In this document: in pieces, positions 26,797 through 37,596 of the stretch
Position numbering within the stretch: position 1 is the stretch's first letter
How the letters are laid out: each line of letters begins with the position of its first letter
Assembly (NCBI RefSeq): GCF_018739865.1
Contig: NZ_JADOER010000001.1
Span: 1-61,898 of the forward strand
Direction: 5' to 3'
Length of the DNA stretch: 61,898 nt
Source of the DNA: Leptothoe kymatousa TAU-MAC 1615
GTDB taxonomy: Bacteria; Cyanobacteriota; Cyanobacteriia; Phormidesmidales; Phormidesmidaceae
Position numbers and translations under genes: made by a program
Notes under the pieces: model-generated
The model's database searches: none
What the model saw: only the letters and a program-made list of their open reading frames with translations
Told to the model about the DNA's origin: nothing

Positions 26797-27188
26797 TCAC
26801 TACCCCCCCATAGCCCAATGGATTATAGCGTTCAATATCCACAGTGCTCTACGCTTCGCTGCATCCTCTAAATTACTCACACCGTATAACCAAAGAGGAC
26901 CGCAGCTACTCCGGGCAATTACTGATATAAGTATGGGACCGTGATTGTGTCAGCAACTGGTCTATTCACCCTAGGGCAACGCTGATTGGGGACGTCTGGG
27001 ACTTGGAACTTGGATAAATTCTACCTACTGCCCAATTTTCTAAACCTAGGCCGATTTCCGCCCATTCTCGATAATTTTGTCTGGGAAATATATCCTTGGT
27101 AGCACCATCCAGCAAGCTAGGCTAGCCTAAGCTATGTTCTGATCTTTTCCACAGGTTCATATGCCTGTTTTCTAAATTTTGAATTTTT
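26797..27188. other. Divergent intergenic region, pyrD/GAF protein
   Basis: A 392-bp spacer with no gene recognised. It should carry promoters for both flanking genes. No clear regulatory palindrome was found by eye. Confidence 0.4.
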
Positions 27189-29978
27189 ATGGTCAGCCCT
27201 GTACCTCCTACGACGTGCGAACAACATTTGGCTAATCTTGGCCAAGTCCTCAAAAACGTGTGGGAGCAGGAAACGGTTGATGCGCAGCTACAAGAAATTG
27301 CCAGCTATATGCACCAGCTTTATCCCCATGAGCTGACGTGGATTGGTCGCTACGATGCAGACGAGCAAAGCCTATCGACGATGCTGGCCAAATCGTCTAG
27401 CGGTAAAAATTTTTTGTGGCAAACGATCCCTATCCAGCCTGACGATGCCATCCAACAGGTGATCGAACGGGGGGCTGCCGCTGCTGTTTACGACCTGCAA
27501 GAATCCTACCGGGCAGGGGAGTGGAAAGCCATCGCCAAACGCATGGGATTGCACGATGTGCTTTTATTTCCGATTCAACGGCAGCAGGATTGCTTGGGGG
27601 TCTTGCTGCTGGGCTCCAATCGCCGTGGTGCGTCGTTGTCCTCCGGCATTCAGAAAAAAACCTTTGCCATCCTAGTGTCCACCCTGGGGGCGGTTCTGCA
27701 TCGCTATCGCCAAGACACCTATCTGCAGCAAGAAAAACGACCTTCTCAGCCCTTTTTTCAGTTATTAACAAAGCTAGAGGCCATTCAGGATCTAGAACCC
27801 CGTCTCCAGGCTATTGTCGACGCCACCCATAATTTTGTCGGGGCAACGCGCACCCATGGCTATTGGTTTGAGTCGCAGCAGCGGTTTTTTTGGCATCGGG
27901 TGGTCAACGGTGGCCACAATCGTTATGCCTATGCCACTCAAGAATCTGTTTTGGGGCAGCTTTCCGCCAGTGGCTACCAGGAAGTCTATCAGGCGCTGTG
28001 CTGTGGTGATGTCATCGTCATTGGCAATGACATCCATTCCCATACTGAGGCCGTGGTGGAGCCTCTGAGGTCAGGGTTTGACCGGCCATCCATGATGGTG
28101 GCACCGATTTTAATGCAGCGCGAATTGTTGGGATTTTTGCTAGTTGAGTCTAACCAACCCCGCGATTGGAGTCTGCCTGAAAAGCGCTATCTGACAGCCG
28201 CTTCCCAGGTGGTGAGTTTGGGCATGCCCATGTCCGCTTTGCAGGAACGGGTGGCAGATCTAGAGGCGAATCATCAGCTGTCGGCCGGTATTGCCCAAAG
28301 TATCCATGGCGATCGCGACTGGCAATCGGTCATGGCTAGATGTGCCGAGCAACTGATTGCAGCCCTAGACATCGATGGCTTAATGGTGCTGATTCCCGAC
28401 TTAGAATGCGGTGGATTTGAAGTGGGCTACCAGCACCACGGCACCCAAAGTAAACCGACCCCAACTACCTGGCGCACCCTCCATGACATTGACTGGCAGC
28501 TGCTAGCCCGGGAAACAGTCCCGGTGTGCATCGAAAACTTGGATGACGATTTAAAGCTGCGGGCCTGGCGCTCTCAATTTTTGCAGATGGGCATGCGGGC
28601 CGCGATGGTGTACAACCTATCTCCGGGCCAGGCCCCAGAAGGAGTCTTGGTGGTTACCGATGTAGATACTCGCCGGTGGAACCAGACAGAGCAAGAGTTG
28701 CTGCAGTCAGTGGGGCGTCAGATTGGGTTGGTGTTACACCAGTGGTCTCTCCAGCGGCAAGCCCAGCAGCAATCCCAAATGAGTGAAACCATGCAGTGGG
28801 GATTGCGTAATCTACAGCGCATCTTCGATGTGCCTCAGCTAGAGCAAGCGGCTACCCACCACATTAGTCAGCTATTGCGGCTGCCCCTTGTCCTACTCCT
28901 GACCTGGGAAAAGGATCAAAGTGACGCCCGCTTGGCCTCTTCGGTCATTCGTGATAAACAGTTTGCCGCCCAAGACGAGCTGCCCATTTTAGTCAACAGC
29001 GATGCGTTGATTAATTGGGCAATTCAAACCGATGGTGTGATCCAGCTGGAGTTTGAAGATCTCCCCGATGTCACTAGGCAGTGGTTGCGCTGCCCTGCCC
29101 ATGCCCAGTTGCTTGTGGTGGCCTTGAGAACTGCGCCCGAACATACCTTGAGTGGGGCGATTGTGCTGGCCGATCGAGCGGATCGGCGCTTTTCAGATCA
29201 GCAGATGAACATGCTGGCCGTGTTAGTGCATCAGCTGGCATGGTGTCGTCGTCATCTTTTGCTGACGCGGCGTCTCCACCAGCAGCGCAGTAAGCTGACT
29301 GAGCTGAATTGGTACAAGCACCACCATATGGACGATATTCGTCGCCAGGTGCGGGAGTCGCGGCGACAGCTGACCAACCTGAAGCAACAGCCCGGTGTCG
29401 GCGATCAGCCCTATTTCCATGCCCTTGAAAGTCGTTTCTCCGTGATGGAAAAGGAACTGCTACGGCTGACCGGGCGAGAACGCTGGGCAATGGCGTCGGA
29501 TCTGCGCAAAGTACCGCTGGTAGCCCTGCTTAACCGCTTGATGAAGCGGGTGCAATCCCAGGTGCAAAAGAAGCAACTGTGGACCCAGGTGCACTGCGAT
29601 AGCAATTTGGCTTTGCAAGGCGAAATGCAAAAAATTGAGTTTATTTTGTATGAGCTGATCTCCTCGGCCTGTCGACGTTCCCCAGCCCGAGGTCGGGTGG
29701 ATGTTTGGAGCCGTCCCCTCGATCAACAGTGGATTGAACTATCGATTACGGACGATGGCGAAGTGGATACTGCCCTGATTGAGGCCCTAGCCCAGGGACA
29801 TCGCCAGGATCACTTAGCCGATTCCCCCTTAGACCGGCAGCCGGGGCTAAATTTAGCCATATGTCGGTCTTTGATGTTGCGACTGGGTGGGGAATTTATT
29901 TTAGAGACACTTGAAGATAATCGGGTACGCAGCTCTGTGATGTTTCCCATGACTCAAAATAATAGCCCGCTTGGTTAG
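27189..29978 (+). CDS. Multi-GAF sensor protein with a degenerate histidine-kinase-like C terminus
   Basis: A 929-aa soluble sensor. Repeated GAF-like modules occupy about 10-180, 200-355, 365-525 and 530-690 (three or four; boundaries approximate). A helical linker and a GHKL ATPase-like domain (about 745-925) follow. The kinase core is unusual: the N-box reads ELISSA, with Ser826 where Asn is expected; the G1 box reads DDGEVD rather than DxGxG; only GLNLAICRSLMLRLGG resembles a normal G2 box. No clear H-box is present (a KHHHMDD sequence near residue 710 is the only candidate). It may bind ATP weakly or act as a non-catalytic output. Ligands are unknown, and no bilin-binding cysteine motif was recognised. 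Confidence 0.8.
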   Translation: MVSPVPPTTCEQHLANLGQVLKNVWEQETVDAQLQEIASYMHQLYPHELTWIGRYDADEQSLSTMLAKSSSGKNFLWQTIPIQPDDAIQQVIERGAAAAVYDLQESYRAGEWKAIAKRMGLHDVLLFPIQRQQDCLGVLLLGSNRRGASLSSGIQKKTFAILVSTLGAVLHRYRQDTYLQQEKRPSQPFFQLLTKLEAIQDLEPRLQAIVDATHNFVGATRTHGYWFESQQRFFWHRVVNGGHNRYAYATQESVLGQLSASGYQEVYQALCCGDVIVIGNDIHSHTEAVVEPLRSGFDRPSMMVAPILMQRELLGFLLVESNQPRDWSLPEKRYLTAASQVVSLGMPMSALQERVADLEANHQLSAGIAQSIHGDRDWQSVMARCAEQLIAALDIDGLMVLIPDLECGGFEVGYQHHGTQSKPTPTTWRTLHDIDWQLLARETVPVCIENLDDDLKLRAWRSQFLQMGMRAAMVYNLSPGQAPEGVLVVTDVDTRRWNQTEQELLQSVGRQIGLVLHQWSLQRQAQQQSQMSETMQWGLRNLQRIFDVPQLEQAATHHISQLLRLPLVLLLTWEKDQSDARLASSVIRDKQFAAQDELPILVNSDALINWAIQTDGVIQLEFEDLPDVTRQWLRCPAHAQLLVVALRTAPEHTLSGAIVLADRADRRFSDQQMNMLAVLVHQLAWCRRHLLLTRRLHQQRSKLTELNWYKHHHMDDIRRQVRESRRQLTNLKQQPGVGDQPYFHALESRFSVMEKELLRLTGRERWAMASDLRKVPLVALLNRLMKRVQSQVQKKQLWTQVHCDSNLALQGEMQKIEFILYELISSACRRSPARGRVDVWSRPLDQQWIELSITDDGEVDTALIEALAQGHRQDHLADSPLDRQPGLNLAICRSLMLRLGGEFILETLEDNRVRSSVMFPMTQNNSPLG

Positions 29979-30004
29979 TGGCAAAACTAGACCAAGCGGG
30001 CTAT
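29962..30004. terminator. Perfect 14-bp hairpin overlapping the stop of the GAF protein gene
   Basis: ATAGCCCGCTTGGT (29962-29975) pairs with ACCAAGCGGGCTAT (29991-30004), with the stop codon in the 15-nt loop. It separates the convergent GAF and ndhB genes. There is no T-run. Confidence 0.75.
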
Positions 30005-30029
30005 GGCAATGGGGCTATCGAGCTGAGCG

Positions 30030-31622
30030 CTAGAACGCTTTTTTAGGCTGCGCTGTGAGGGTAGTGGCTACGGTGCCAGTGGGCTGGGCAGCCTGCAGCA
30101 GGGGCGTTTTAGTCACAGAATCGTTAGCTAGCGTAAACAGTGGATTCGACAATACCCCTGCTAAGGAGGTAGCGATCACAGCGATAATCAGGCTCACCTG
30201 CAAGGGGCGCATGCCGGGCAGATTCCACTGGGGTGCCGGGTAGTTCTTAATGGACTCCGACATTTCCTGGGGTTCTTTGACCACCATCATCTTCACCACG
30301 CGAATGTAGTAGTAGATGGAAATGACGCTGGTAATCAGACCAATGAGCACCAGGTTGTAGGCACCTGCCTGCCAACCAGCCCAGAAGATATAGAGCTTGC
30401 CAAAGAAGCCAGCCAAGGGGGGAATGCCCCCTAGGGATAGTAGGCACAAGCACAGGCAAAGGGTCAGCAGTGGATCCTTTTGATATAAACCGGCGTACTC
30501 ACTAATTTGGTCGGTGCCTGTGCGTAGGGAGAACAGGATAACGCAGGTGAAACCGCCCAGGTTCATGAACAGGTACACCATCAGATAGAAAATCATGCTG
30601 GCGTAGCCGGCGTCGGTGCCAATCACTAGGCCAATCATCATAAAGCCCGCCTGGCCAATGGATGAGTAGGCCAACATGCGTTTCATGCTGGTTTGGGCCA
30701 GGGCCACTACGTTGCCTAAGACCATACTGAGGATGGCTAGGGCTGTGAATACAAAGCGCCATTCTTCGTCCACCAGGGGAAAGGTGCTCACCAGCAGTCG
30801 AATGGCTAGGGCAAAACCAGCCGCCTTGGAACCGACGGACAAAAAGGCCACCACCGGGGTGGGCGACCCTTCGTAAACGTCGGGTGTCCATTGGTGGAAG
30901 GGAACGGCGGCAATTTTGAAGGCAATACCGGCAATGACAAATACGAGGGCGACCACTAGGCCGATGGAATTATCGCCGGTGTTGGTGGCTAGGTTGGCTG
31001 CGATCGCACTTAACCTAGTCTCCCCACCAGACAAACCGTATAGCAGTGAAATTCCGTACAAAAAGATGGCAGAACTAGCCGCACCAATCAATAAATACTT
31101 CAGCGCCGCCTCATTAGAGCGGGGATCGCGCTTCATATAGCCCGTGAGCAAATATGAAGAAATACTCAAGGTTTCTAGGGCCACAAAAATAGTGACCAGC
31201 TCATCCGCCCCAGTTAGGAACATGCCCCCCAACGTGGCGGTCAGCAAAATTGCCAGAAATTCCGCTAGGGCTGTGCCCGACTGCTCCACATAGCGAATGG
31301 ACATGGGCACTGTAACAGCGGCGGACAGCACAATAATGCCGCGAAACACAATGCTGAGGGCATCGCCGTTAAACTCCCCAAAAAAGGAGATGGGATTACC
31401 CGTATCCCACTGCAGCGTCAGCGCTCCCACCGCAGCTAAACAGCCGCCGATGGCAACATAGGCAACCCAGCGCGATGAGGCACGGCCTTGAATCAGATCG
31501 CCTACCAAAATGATTAAAATCGTTAAAATAACGATTGCTTCGGGCAAAATCGTACCCGTATTCAGTTGAGCAGCGAGACTTGCAACGTCCATTGGTGCAG
31601 TGGTGAAATATCCATTTGGCAT
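30030..31622 (-). CDS. ndhB: NAD(P)H-quinone oxidoreductase subunit 2 (NdhB)
   Basis: A 530-aa, roughly fourteen-helix subunit of the thylakoid NDH-1 complex, homologous to NuoN. NDH-1 drives respiration, cyclic electron flow and inorganic carbon uptake. The conserved proton-channel region is present ([48 protein letters not shown] in segments). The length fits cyanobacterial NdhB. It is a single gene, with its own 524-bp spacer shared with the divergent topA. Confidence 0.98.
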   Translation of the reverse strand: MPNGYFTTAPMDVASLAAQLNTGTILPEAIVILTILIILVGDLIQGRASSRWVAYVAIGGCLAAVGALTLQWDTGNPISFFGEFNGDALSIVFRGIIVLSAAVTVPMSIRYVEQSGTALAEFLAILLTATLGGMFLTGADELVTIFVALETLSISSYLLTGYMKRDPRSNEAALKYLLIGAASSAIFLYGISLLYGLSGGETRLSAIAANLATNTGDNSIGLVVALVFVIAGIAFKIAAVPFHQWTPDVYEGSPTPVVAFLSVGSKAAGFALAIRLLVSTFPLVDEEWRFVFTALAILSMVLGNVVALAQTSMKRMLAYSSIGQAGFMMIGLVIGTDAGYASMIFYLMVYLFMNLGGFTCVILFSLRTGTDQISEYAGLYQKDPLLTLCLCLCLLSLGGIPPLAGFFGKLYIFWAGWQAGAYNLVLIGLITSVISIYYYIRVVKMMVVKEPQEMSESIKNYPAPQWNLPGMRPLQVSLIIAVIATSLAGVLSNPLFTLANDSVTKTPLLQAAQPTGTVATTLTAQPKKAF

Positions 31623-32146
31623 CTTACCCTAGTATTCTCGCTCATCTTGAGCTTCCCCAGGTAAATTCTTGAATCAGATTAAATTCCCTTAGGGGACGTT
31701 CATGGCTAAAATTCGATGGATAAATTACCTTAGAGCTAATCAAAAACATTGACCTAATGGGACTTAGCTGCCAATTTTCTAGTCAGTTCACTGGTTTTGA
31801 CCCGGTCTGACTCATAAAGAATCAGCTCAGTTTTTTAATTAAAGGTGGACGAAATTTGCCATTTCGATCTATCGATATATATGAAGTGTTCATCACGATG
31901 GATTCTTAAAACTAACGGGACGGCTTCGCTGCTCGCTTTTGATAAGTTCTGAGCAAGATGCCATGGTTATGTATAGTTAGCCAATAAAAACTGTCACCGT
32001 TATGGTCCTTCCGGGCACTCTTTCTAGGGATAAAACGACAGCGGCGTTTTATCCGCTAAATTCTTGACACCGTTAATGTTTGTAACTGCAAACAGTGGCG
32101 GCCCGCCAAGCAACCGTAGTTTGACCATTATTTTTTAGTTCGCTAT
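31623..32146. other. Divergent intergenic region, ndhB/topA
   Basis: A 524-bp AT-rich spacer. It includes TTGACA at 32064-32069 (a possible -35 element for topA), the hairpin at 32028-32054 and an inverted repeat TGTTTG-N6-CAAACA at 32077-32094. No gene was recognised. Confidence 0.5.
32028..32054. repeat. Perfect 10-bp hairpin upstream of topA
   Basis: GGATAAAACG (32028-32037) and CGTTTTATCC (32045-32054) pair around a 7-nt loop, just before the candidate -35 TTGACA. It could end an upstream short transcript or be a regulatory site for topA. Confidence 0.55.
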
Positions 32147-34903
32147 ATGTCCACCCTTGTTATTGTCGAGTCACCCACAAAGGCAAAAACAATTCGCAAC
32201 TACCTCCCCAAGGGCTACCGTGTTGAAGCGTCCATGGGACACGTGCGCGATTTGCCCAAGTCGGCTAGTGAAATTCCGGCCAGTGTCAAGGGCGAAAAGT
32301 GGGCCCAGTTGGGGGTAAATGTCGAGGCAGATTTTGAACCCCTCTACCTGGTGCCAAAGGATAAGAAAAAGGTCGTCAAGGCGCTGAAGGATGCGCTCAA
32401 GGACGCCGACGAGTTAGTTCTGGCGACAGATGAAGACCGGGAAGGGGAAAGTATTAGCTGGCACCTACTACAGCTGCTGAAGCCGAAGGTGCCCACCAAG
32501 CGCATGGTGTTCCATGAGATCACCGAAGATGCCATTCAAGCGGCCCTCGACAGCTGTCGCGACATCGATGATCAGCTGGTACGTGCCCAGGAAACCCGCC
32601 GAATTTTAGACCGTTTGGTGGGCTACACCCTGTCTCCACTGCTGTGGAAAAAAATTGCCTGGGGCCTGTCCGCCGGTCGGGTGCAGTCGGTGGCCGTGAA
32701 ATTGCTGGTGGCAAGAGAGCGGGATCGCCGGGCCTTTAAGCAGGGTTCCTATTGGGACCTCAAGGCTACCCTGGAGCAGTCCAAGAATGCATTTGAAGCA
32801 AAGCTGGTAAGCCTGGGCGGGACTCGGGTGGCCACCGGTAGCGACTTTGATGAAAATACGGGGCAGATTGCGGCTGGACGCAATGTGGTGCTACTGGATG
32901 AAACCCAGGCCCAAGCGCTCAAGCAACGCTTAGAAGCCAGTGTGTGGAGCGTATCTAACCTGGAGGAACGGCCTTCAAGTCCGAAGCCTGCGCCGCCATT
33001 TACCACCTCCACCCTGCAGCAAGAGGCGAATCGTAAGCTGCGGCTGTCGGCCCGTGACACCATGCGCACGGCCCAGTCCCTGTACGAAAAAGGGTTTATT
33101 ACCTACATGCGTACGGATTCGGTGAACCTGTCCCAGCAGGCCATCGATGCGGCCCGCACCTGTGTGGAGCAAAAGTACGGCAAAGAATATCTCAGTCCGA
33201 AGCCGCGCCAATATGCCACCAAGAGCAAAGGCGCCCAGGAAGCCCACGAAGCCATTCGCCCGGCGGGAAGTACGTTTCGCACCCCCCAGGAAACGGGGCT
33301 GAAGGATCGGGAAAAAAGCCTATATGACCTGATTTGGAAGCGTACCGTAGCCTGTCAGATGGCCAATGCTCGTCAGACCCATATCACCGTGAGTATCGAA
33401 GTCGACGACGCCGTCTTTAAGGCCACCGGTAAGCGCATTGATTTTCCTGGCTTTTTCCGCGCCTATGTGGAAGGATCCGACGATCCCAACGCCGCCTTGG
33501 AGGATCGGGAGGTCACCCTACCCCAATTGAAAGTAGGTGATACCCCCAGCTGTACTGAGCTAGAACCCATTGGCCATGAAACCAAACCCCCAGCTCGATA
33601 CACCGAGGCTACCCTGGTAAAAACCCTTGAAAAAGAAGGCATTGGTCGTCCCAGTACCTATGCCTCTGTGATCGGTACCATTATCGACCGCGGCTATGTG
33701 CATCCCCTGAATAACAGCTTGATGCCCACATTTACCGCATTTGCGGTGACGGACCTGCTGGATAAGCATTTTCCCGATTTGGTGGATGTGAAATTTACCG
33801 CTCGCATGGAGCGGACCTTGGATGAAATTTCCACGGGAGAAGCCGATTGGCTGCCCTATCTCAAAGATTTTTACTCTGGTGATGCCGGACTTTCGGGCCA
33901 GGTGGAATCCCGCGAGAGTCAGATTGATCCCGCTGAGGCGCGCACGGTTGATCTGGACGATTTGAGTGCAAAGGTGCGCATCGGTAAATATGGTCCCTAC
34001 ATCGAAGCGGTGAACGAAGAGGAAGGGGAAGAGGCGGAAACGGTCCGCGCTTCGATTCCATTAGATGTGAGCCCTGCTGATCTGAGTGATGAGCAGGTGC
34101 AAGTGCTGCTCAAACAAAAAACAGAAGGTCCAGAGAAGTTAGGTTTGCATCCAGAAAACGGCGAACCCATCTATGCCCTAATCGGTCCCTATGGCCCCTA
34201 TGTGCGTTTAGGGGATAAGACCGAAGAAAATCCAAAACCCAAACAGGTTTCTTTGCCTAAGGGCGTGGCCCGTGAATCCGTCGATTTAGAAATGGCGGTG
34301 GGTTTACTGTCTTTGCCCCGTCTATTGGGCATGCATCCCGATACGGGCGCCAAGATCAAGGCCAGTTTGGGTCGATTTGGTCCCTATGTGGTTCACGACC
34401 AGGGTAAAGAAGGCAAAGACTATCGGTCTTTGAAAAAAGAAGACGATGTGTTGCAGGTAACTCTGGAGCGGGCTTTGGAATTACTCGCCCAGCCCAAGCG
34501 GGGGCGGGGACGTAAAGCGGCCAAACCCTTGCGCGAGTTAGGTAAGCACCCTGAGTCAGAGGAGCCCATCAATATTTACGATGGCCCCTATGGTCCATAC
34601 ATTAAGTATGAAAAGGTGAATGCATCCTTGCCAGAGGGCAAGAAAGTGGAGGACATTACCTTGGAGGAGGCCGTGGAAATTATTGCGGCTAAGGCGTCGA
34701 CTAAGAAAAAGACCACCCGTAAGAAGTCTACGGCGAAGAAGTCTACGGCGAAAAAGTCCACCACGAAGAAATCCACCACGAAGAAGTCCACCACCAAGCG
34801 AGCCAGCGCTGCTAAGAAGACGGGAACGACAGCGACTAAAAAGTCTACCAGTCGTACCAAAAAGTCTACCAGTGCTAAAAAAGCAGAGAGTGAGGCTGAC
34901 TAA
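32147..34903 (+). CDS. topA: DNA topoisomerase I
   Basis: A type IA topoisomerase relaxing negative supercoils, 918 aa. It has an N-terminal Toprim domain ([27 protein letters not shown]), the active-site Tyr320 in [12 protein letters not shown], and [10 protein letters not shown] and GIGRPSTYA conserved phrases. Instead of zinc fingers the C terminus carries four Toprim_Crpt-type repeats ([36 protein letters not shown]), as in cyanobacterial enzymes. A Lys/Ser/Thr-rich tail with at least five tandem KKST units (about 850-905) follows and probably adds non-specific DNA affinity. Confidence 0.97.
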   Translation: MSTLVIVESPTKAKTIRNYLPKGYRVEASMGHVRDLPKSASEIPASVKGEKWAQLGVNVEADFEPLYLVPKDKKKVVKALKDALKDADELVLATDEDREGESISWHLLQLLKPKVPTKRMVFHEITEDAIQAALDSCRDIDDQLVRAQETRRILDRLVGYTLSPLLWKKIAWGLSAGRVQSVAVKLLVARERDRRAFKQGSYWDLKATLEQSKNAFEAKLVSLGGTRVATGSDFDENTGQIAAGRNVVLLDETQAQALKQRLEASVWSVSNLEERPSSPKPAPPFTTSTLQQEANRKLRLSARDTMRTAQSLYEKGFITYMRTDSVNLSQQAIDAARTCVEQKYGKEYLSPKPRQYATKSKGAQEAHEAIRPAGSTFRTPQETGLKDREKSLYDLIWKRTVACQMANARQTHITVSIEVDDAVFKATGKRIDFPGFFRAYVEGSDDPNAALEDREVTLPQLKVGDTPSCTELEPIGHETKPPARYTEATLVKTLEKEGIGRPSTYASVIGTIIDRGYVHPLNNSLMPTFTAFAVTDLLDKHFPDLVDVKFTARMERTLDEISTGEADWLPYLKDFYSGDAGLSGQVESRESQIDPAEARTVDLDDLSAKVRIGKYGPYIEAVNEEEGEEAETVRASIPLDVSPADLSDEQVQVLLKQKTEGPEKLGLHPENGEPIYALIGPYGPYVRLGDKTEENPKPKQVSLPKGVARESVDLEMAVGLLSLPRLLGMHPDTGAKIKASLGRFGPYVVHDQGKEGKDYRSLKKEDDVLQVTLERALELLAQPKRGRGRKAAKPLRELGKHPESEEPINIYDGPYGPYIKYEKVNASLPEGKKVEDITLEEAVEIIAAKASTKKKTTRKKSTAKKSTAKKSTTKKSTTKKSTTKRASAAKKTGTTATKKSTSRTKKSTSAKKAESEAD

Positions 34904-35000
34904 GGCTGATTAAAACGGCGATTGTGACGATTGCTGACATGCGGATTGAGTAAACCGGTGGTAGATTAGCAAGCATTATTGCGTTTTGCTGGTTCTTTAT

Positions 35001-36608
35001 ATGGTTCTCAAACAGCGGCCTCCTTTGTTGGTAACTGTTAGTACTGCCGTCTTGTTGGTGCTGGGTGGGGCAGCGGCCTATCTGGGGATTAATCAGCGTT
35101 TGGGCAAGACCGCCCAGATCCCCCCAGGGATGGAGCTGGTTCCGGCTAATGCTCTGCTGGCCATCACCTTGACGACGGATGAAAATCAGTGGACTCGATT
35201 ACGGCAGTTAGGGTCAGCAGAATCGCAAAAGATTTTGGATCGATGGTTGGTTAGCTGGCGCGATCGCACCCTAACCGATCATGGCTATCGTTTTAGGACC
35301 CACGTCGAACCCTGGGTGGGCGACCAAATGACCGTGGCGCTTTTGCCCAGGACGGATGCCGCCGCAGACACCGCAGAGCCGGTCATGTTACTTCCCATTG
35401 CCGCCCCCCTCAAAGCCCAGGAGCTATTGGGCGATCAGCAAGGGGAAGGGGCCACGCGGGACTATAAAAATGCCAAAATTCAAACCATTACCACCGATGC
35501 TGGCGAAACCCTTGAAAGCACCGTCCTAGCCAACAAATGGTTGGTGGTTGCAGCCAGTGCCGGGGGCATAGAGGCCGTCATTGATAGCTTTGGTGGAGAA
35601 TCTCCAGCACTGGTGGAAAATGGAGCCTACCTAGAGGCCCATAAGTCGTTGCAAATGTCCTCTAGCTTTGCCCAGCTTTATGTCAATGCACCGGTGGCGA
35701 CTGAAGTGTTTGCTGGCAGCGATGCCTTACCGGGTATTAACGGTGTGGTCGCGGCGGTGGATTTATTGCCTACGGGCTTAGATATTGAAGCCGCTAGTTG
35801 GCTAGGCCCCGAAGATCAGCCGATCTATCGTGATATGAAAAATAGTCAGGCTTGGACGCCGCGTCGGTTGCCAGCGTCGGCCGTGTTCATGCTGTCTACC
35901 GGCAGCATTGGCCCCCTGTGGCAAACCCTGGGAGAAGCCGAGAGCCTAAGTGCCCTATTGCCCATTGGCCCAGATGCGCTAGCAAAAGCCCTAAAGGCCC
36001 AAACCGGGTTAGATTTTGAAAACGACATCCTGCCTTGGCTAGGTGGGGAAATGGCCATGGGCCTATTGCCGCCCGCTGAAGAGTCTGAAGCATTGCCCAT
36101 GGGGCAACTGACCATAGTGGCTGATGTGACCGATCGGGAGGCCGCAGAAACCACCTGGAGCCAGTTAGATGAAGTGATGGCCAATCGATTTCGGTTTGAT
36201 GTGGAATCTGCCAAAACAGGCGATCAGCCGGTGAATCAGCTGGTGTCTTATTACGGGGGGATTGCCATGGGCCATGGCTGGCTCGATCAAGACGTTACAT
36301 TTTTTGCCATGGGAACAGACGTGGTCGATGAAATCGCACCACGCCCGAGTAAGACCCTGCAAAGTAACCCGGCCTTTCAAACCCTGCTAGACATTTCGCC
36401 CCAGGAAACCAGCGGCTACTTTTTTATGGATGTGGATCGCCTGCAAGATTTCCAAGGGATCTTGCCCTTTCCCACCTTGCCCGATGCCCCTATTGTGTCG
36501 GCCATTCGTAGCATTGGCGTTACCACCAGCGTTCAAAATGAGCGCACCCTCCGCTACGACATCTTTGTGGAATTACCCAAGGGCAGACGAGTTAAACCGT
36601 TGCCCTAG
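35001..36608 (+). CDS. DUF3352 domain-containing membrane-anchored protein
   Basis: A 535-aa protein with a single N-terminal membrane anchor (about 9-28, LVTVSTAVLLVLGGAAAYLG) and a large soluble DUF3352 region. The phrase PANALLAITLTTDENQW at the start and the repeated WLGGEMAMGLLP/VGDQMTVALLP type segments are typical. Family members are common in cyanobacteria, with no known function. ATG 35001 is preferred to an in-frame TTG at 34986. It converges with psb32. Confidence 0.85.
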   Translation: MVLKQRPPLLVTVSTAVLLVLGGAAAYLGINQRLGKTAQIPPGMELVPANALLAITLTTDENQWTRLRQLGSAESQKILDRWLVSWRDRTLTDHGYRFRTHVEPWVGDQMTVALLPRTDAAADTAEPVMLLPIAAPLKAQELLGDQQGEGATRDYKNAKIQTITTDAGETLESTVLANKWLVVAASAGGIEAVIDSFGGESPALVENGAYLEAHKSLQMSSSFAQLYVNAPVATEVFAGSDALPGINGVVAAVDLLPTGLDIEAASWLGPEDQPIYRDMKNSQAWTPRRLPASAVFMLSTGSIGPLWQTLGEAESLSALLPIGPDALAKALKAQTGLDFENDILPWLGGEMAMGLLPPAEESEALPMGQLTIVADVTDREAAETTWSQLDEVMANRFRFDVESAKTGDQPVNQLVSYYGGIAMGHGWLDQDVTFFAMGTDVVDEIAPRPSKTLQSNPAFQTLLDISPQETSGYFFMDVDRLQDFQGILPFPTLPDAPIVSAIRSIGVTTSVQNERTLRYDIFVELPKGRRVKPLP

Positions 36609-36637
36609 TGCAGCAGCGTCAACGCTTAAAAATCATG

Positions 36638-36700
36638 GATTAGCCCTGAGGCAAACTAACGAGTGACGCTTTATCTCGTTGGGTGCCGTGGGGCTAATCC
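36638..36700. terminator. Long nested hairpin between convergent DUF3352 and psb32 genes
   Basis: GGATTAGCCC (36638-36647) pairs with GGGCTAATCC (36691-36700), GGCA (36651-36654) with TGCC (36684-36687), and AACGAG (36658-36663) with CTCGTT (36675-36680). The three steps line up as one imperfect stem of about 26 positions. It lacks a T-run but is placed like a bidirectional terminator. Confidence 0.65.
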
Positions 36701-36724
36701 TAAATCCTAGGCTTGACGGAGCAA

Positions 36725-37543
36725 CTAAGCTTCGCCGCCCGCCGAAGAATTCGTAAACGTAGGACTCAAAAACGCCACCAGGGCACCAATTAAGAACCCG
36801 GCAAAATTACGAATCAGGGGCAGTAGATCCTGGGTGCGAGTTACCACCGGGCCAATGCCAAAAGCAATGAACAGCATGCCCCACAGGGGAGAGAAAATCA
36901 GCATCCACTGCCATGAGAATACCTGACCTTCTTTGCGGGGATGGGCGGCAAAACCACAAATGATGCCCCCTAGGATTGACGTAATCAGCGTCAAAATCCA
37001 CTGTTCCTGAGGTAGCCCCGGCACCACCGAGCAGCCACCGCGGGCTAGGCACGTTTCTAGGGATGAAATGGCTTGCATAATCGACTGGTCTTCGCCGTGG
37101 TCACGCACAAAGAACTGATTGCCAAAGCGCGTTTGCAGTTCAATCCAGAACACGCGGGGCAGCAATGGATAGACCGAATCGCCCACACTGAAGTTCAAAA
37201 TATTGCCGCCTCGGGGGTCAGCAATCAGCATGACGCTTTTCTCATCTAGGCCCCAAAAATCCTTAACGGCCCGTCCAGGGGTTTGGTCAAACTGGGTGAG
37301 TACGCGCAGCTTCCAACCCGTCTCTTCCTCAAACTCTGGTAGATGCTTATTGAGATACTCTTCCTGAGAATTGGTGAGAATTTTTGCTAGATCAATCACC
37401 ATTGTGGGTTCATCTGGCAGTAATTCTGGATTGTTGTAAGCATAGGCCGCAGGCGCTGTAGCCCCTGATATGAAGGCAATACAGCAAACTAACAAACCTC
37501 CCAACACACTAGTTTTCAACCAATTCTTAAGGCGTGTGGTCAT
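36725..37543 (-). CDS. psb32: TPM-domain photosystem II repair protein Psb32
   Basis: A 272-aa protein with a signal peptide (to about residue 35, ending AYAY before NNPELLP), a TPM (DUF477) domain in the lumen/periplasm (about 45-165, VIDLAKILTNSQEEYLNKHL), and C-terminal membrane segments (about 180-260). Architecture and the YNNPELLP start match cyanobacterial Psb32, which helps protect and repair photosystem II in strong light. The assignment rests on motif recall, not a search. It is the last gene in its direction here. Confidence 0.82.
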   Translation of the reverse strand: MTTRLKNWLKTSVLGGLLVCCIAFISGATAPAAYAYNNPELLPDEPTMVIDLAKILTNSQEEYLNKHLPEFEEETGWKLRVLTQFDQTPGRAVKDFWGLDEKSVMLIADPRGGNILNFSVGDSVYPLLPRVFWIELQTRFGNQFFVRDHGEDQSIMQAISSLETCLARGGCSVVPGLPQEQWILTLITSILGGIICGFAAHPRKEGQVFSWQWMLIFSPLWGMLFIAFGIGPVVTRTQDLLPLIRNFAGFLIGALVAFLSPTFTNSSAGGEA

Positions 37544-37596
37544 GATGTTTACACTTATTTACCTATCTTTAATGTAAAGAAGAATACTCGTGTCCG

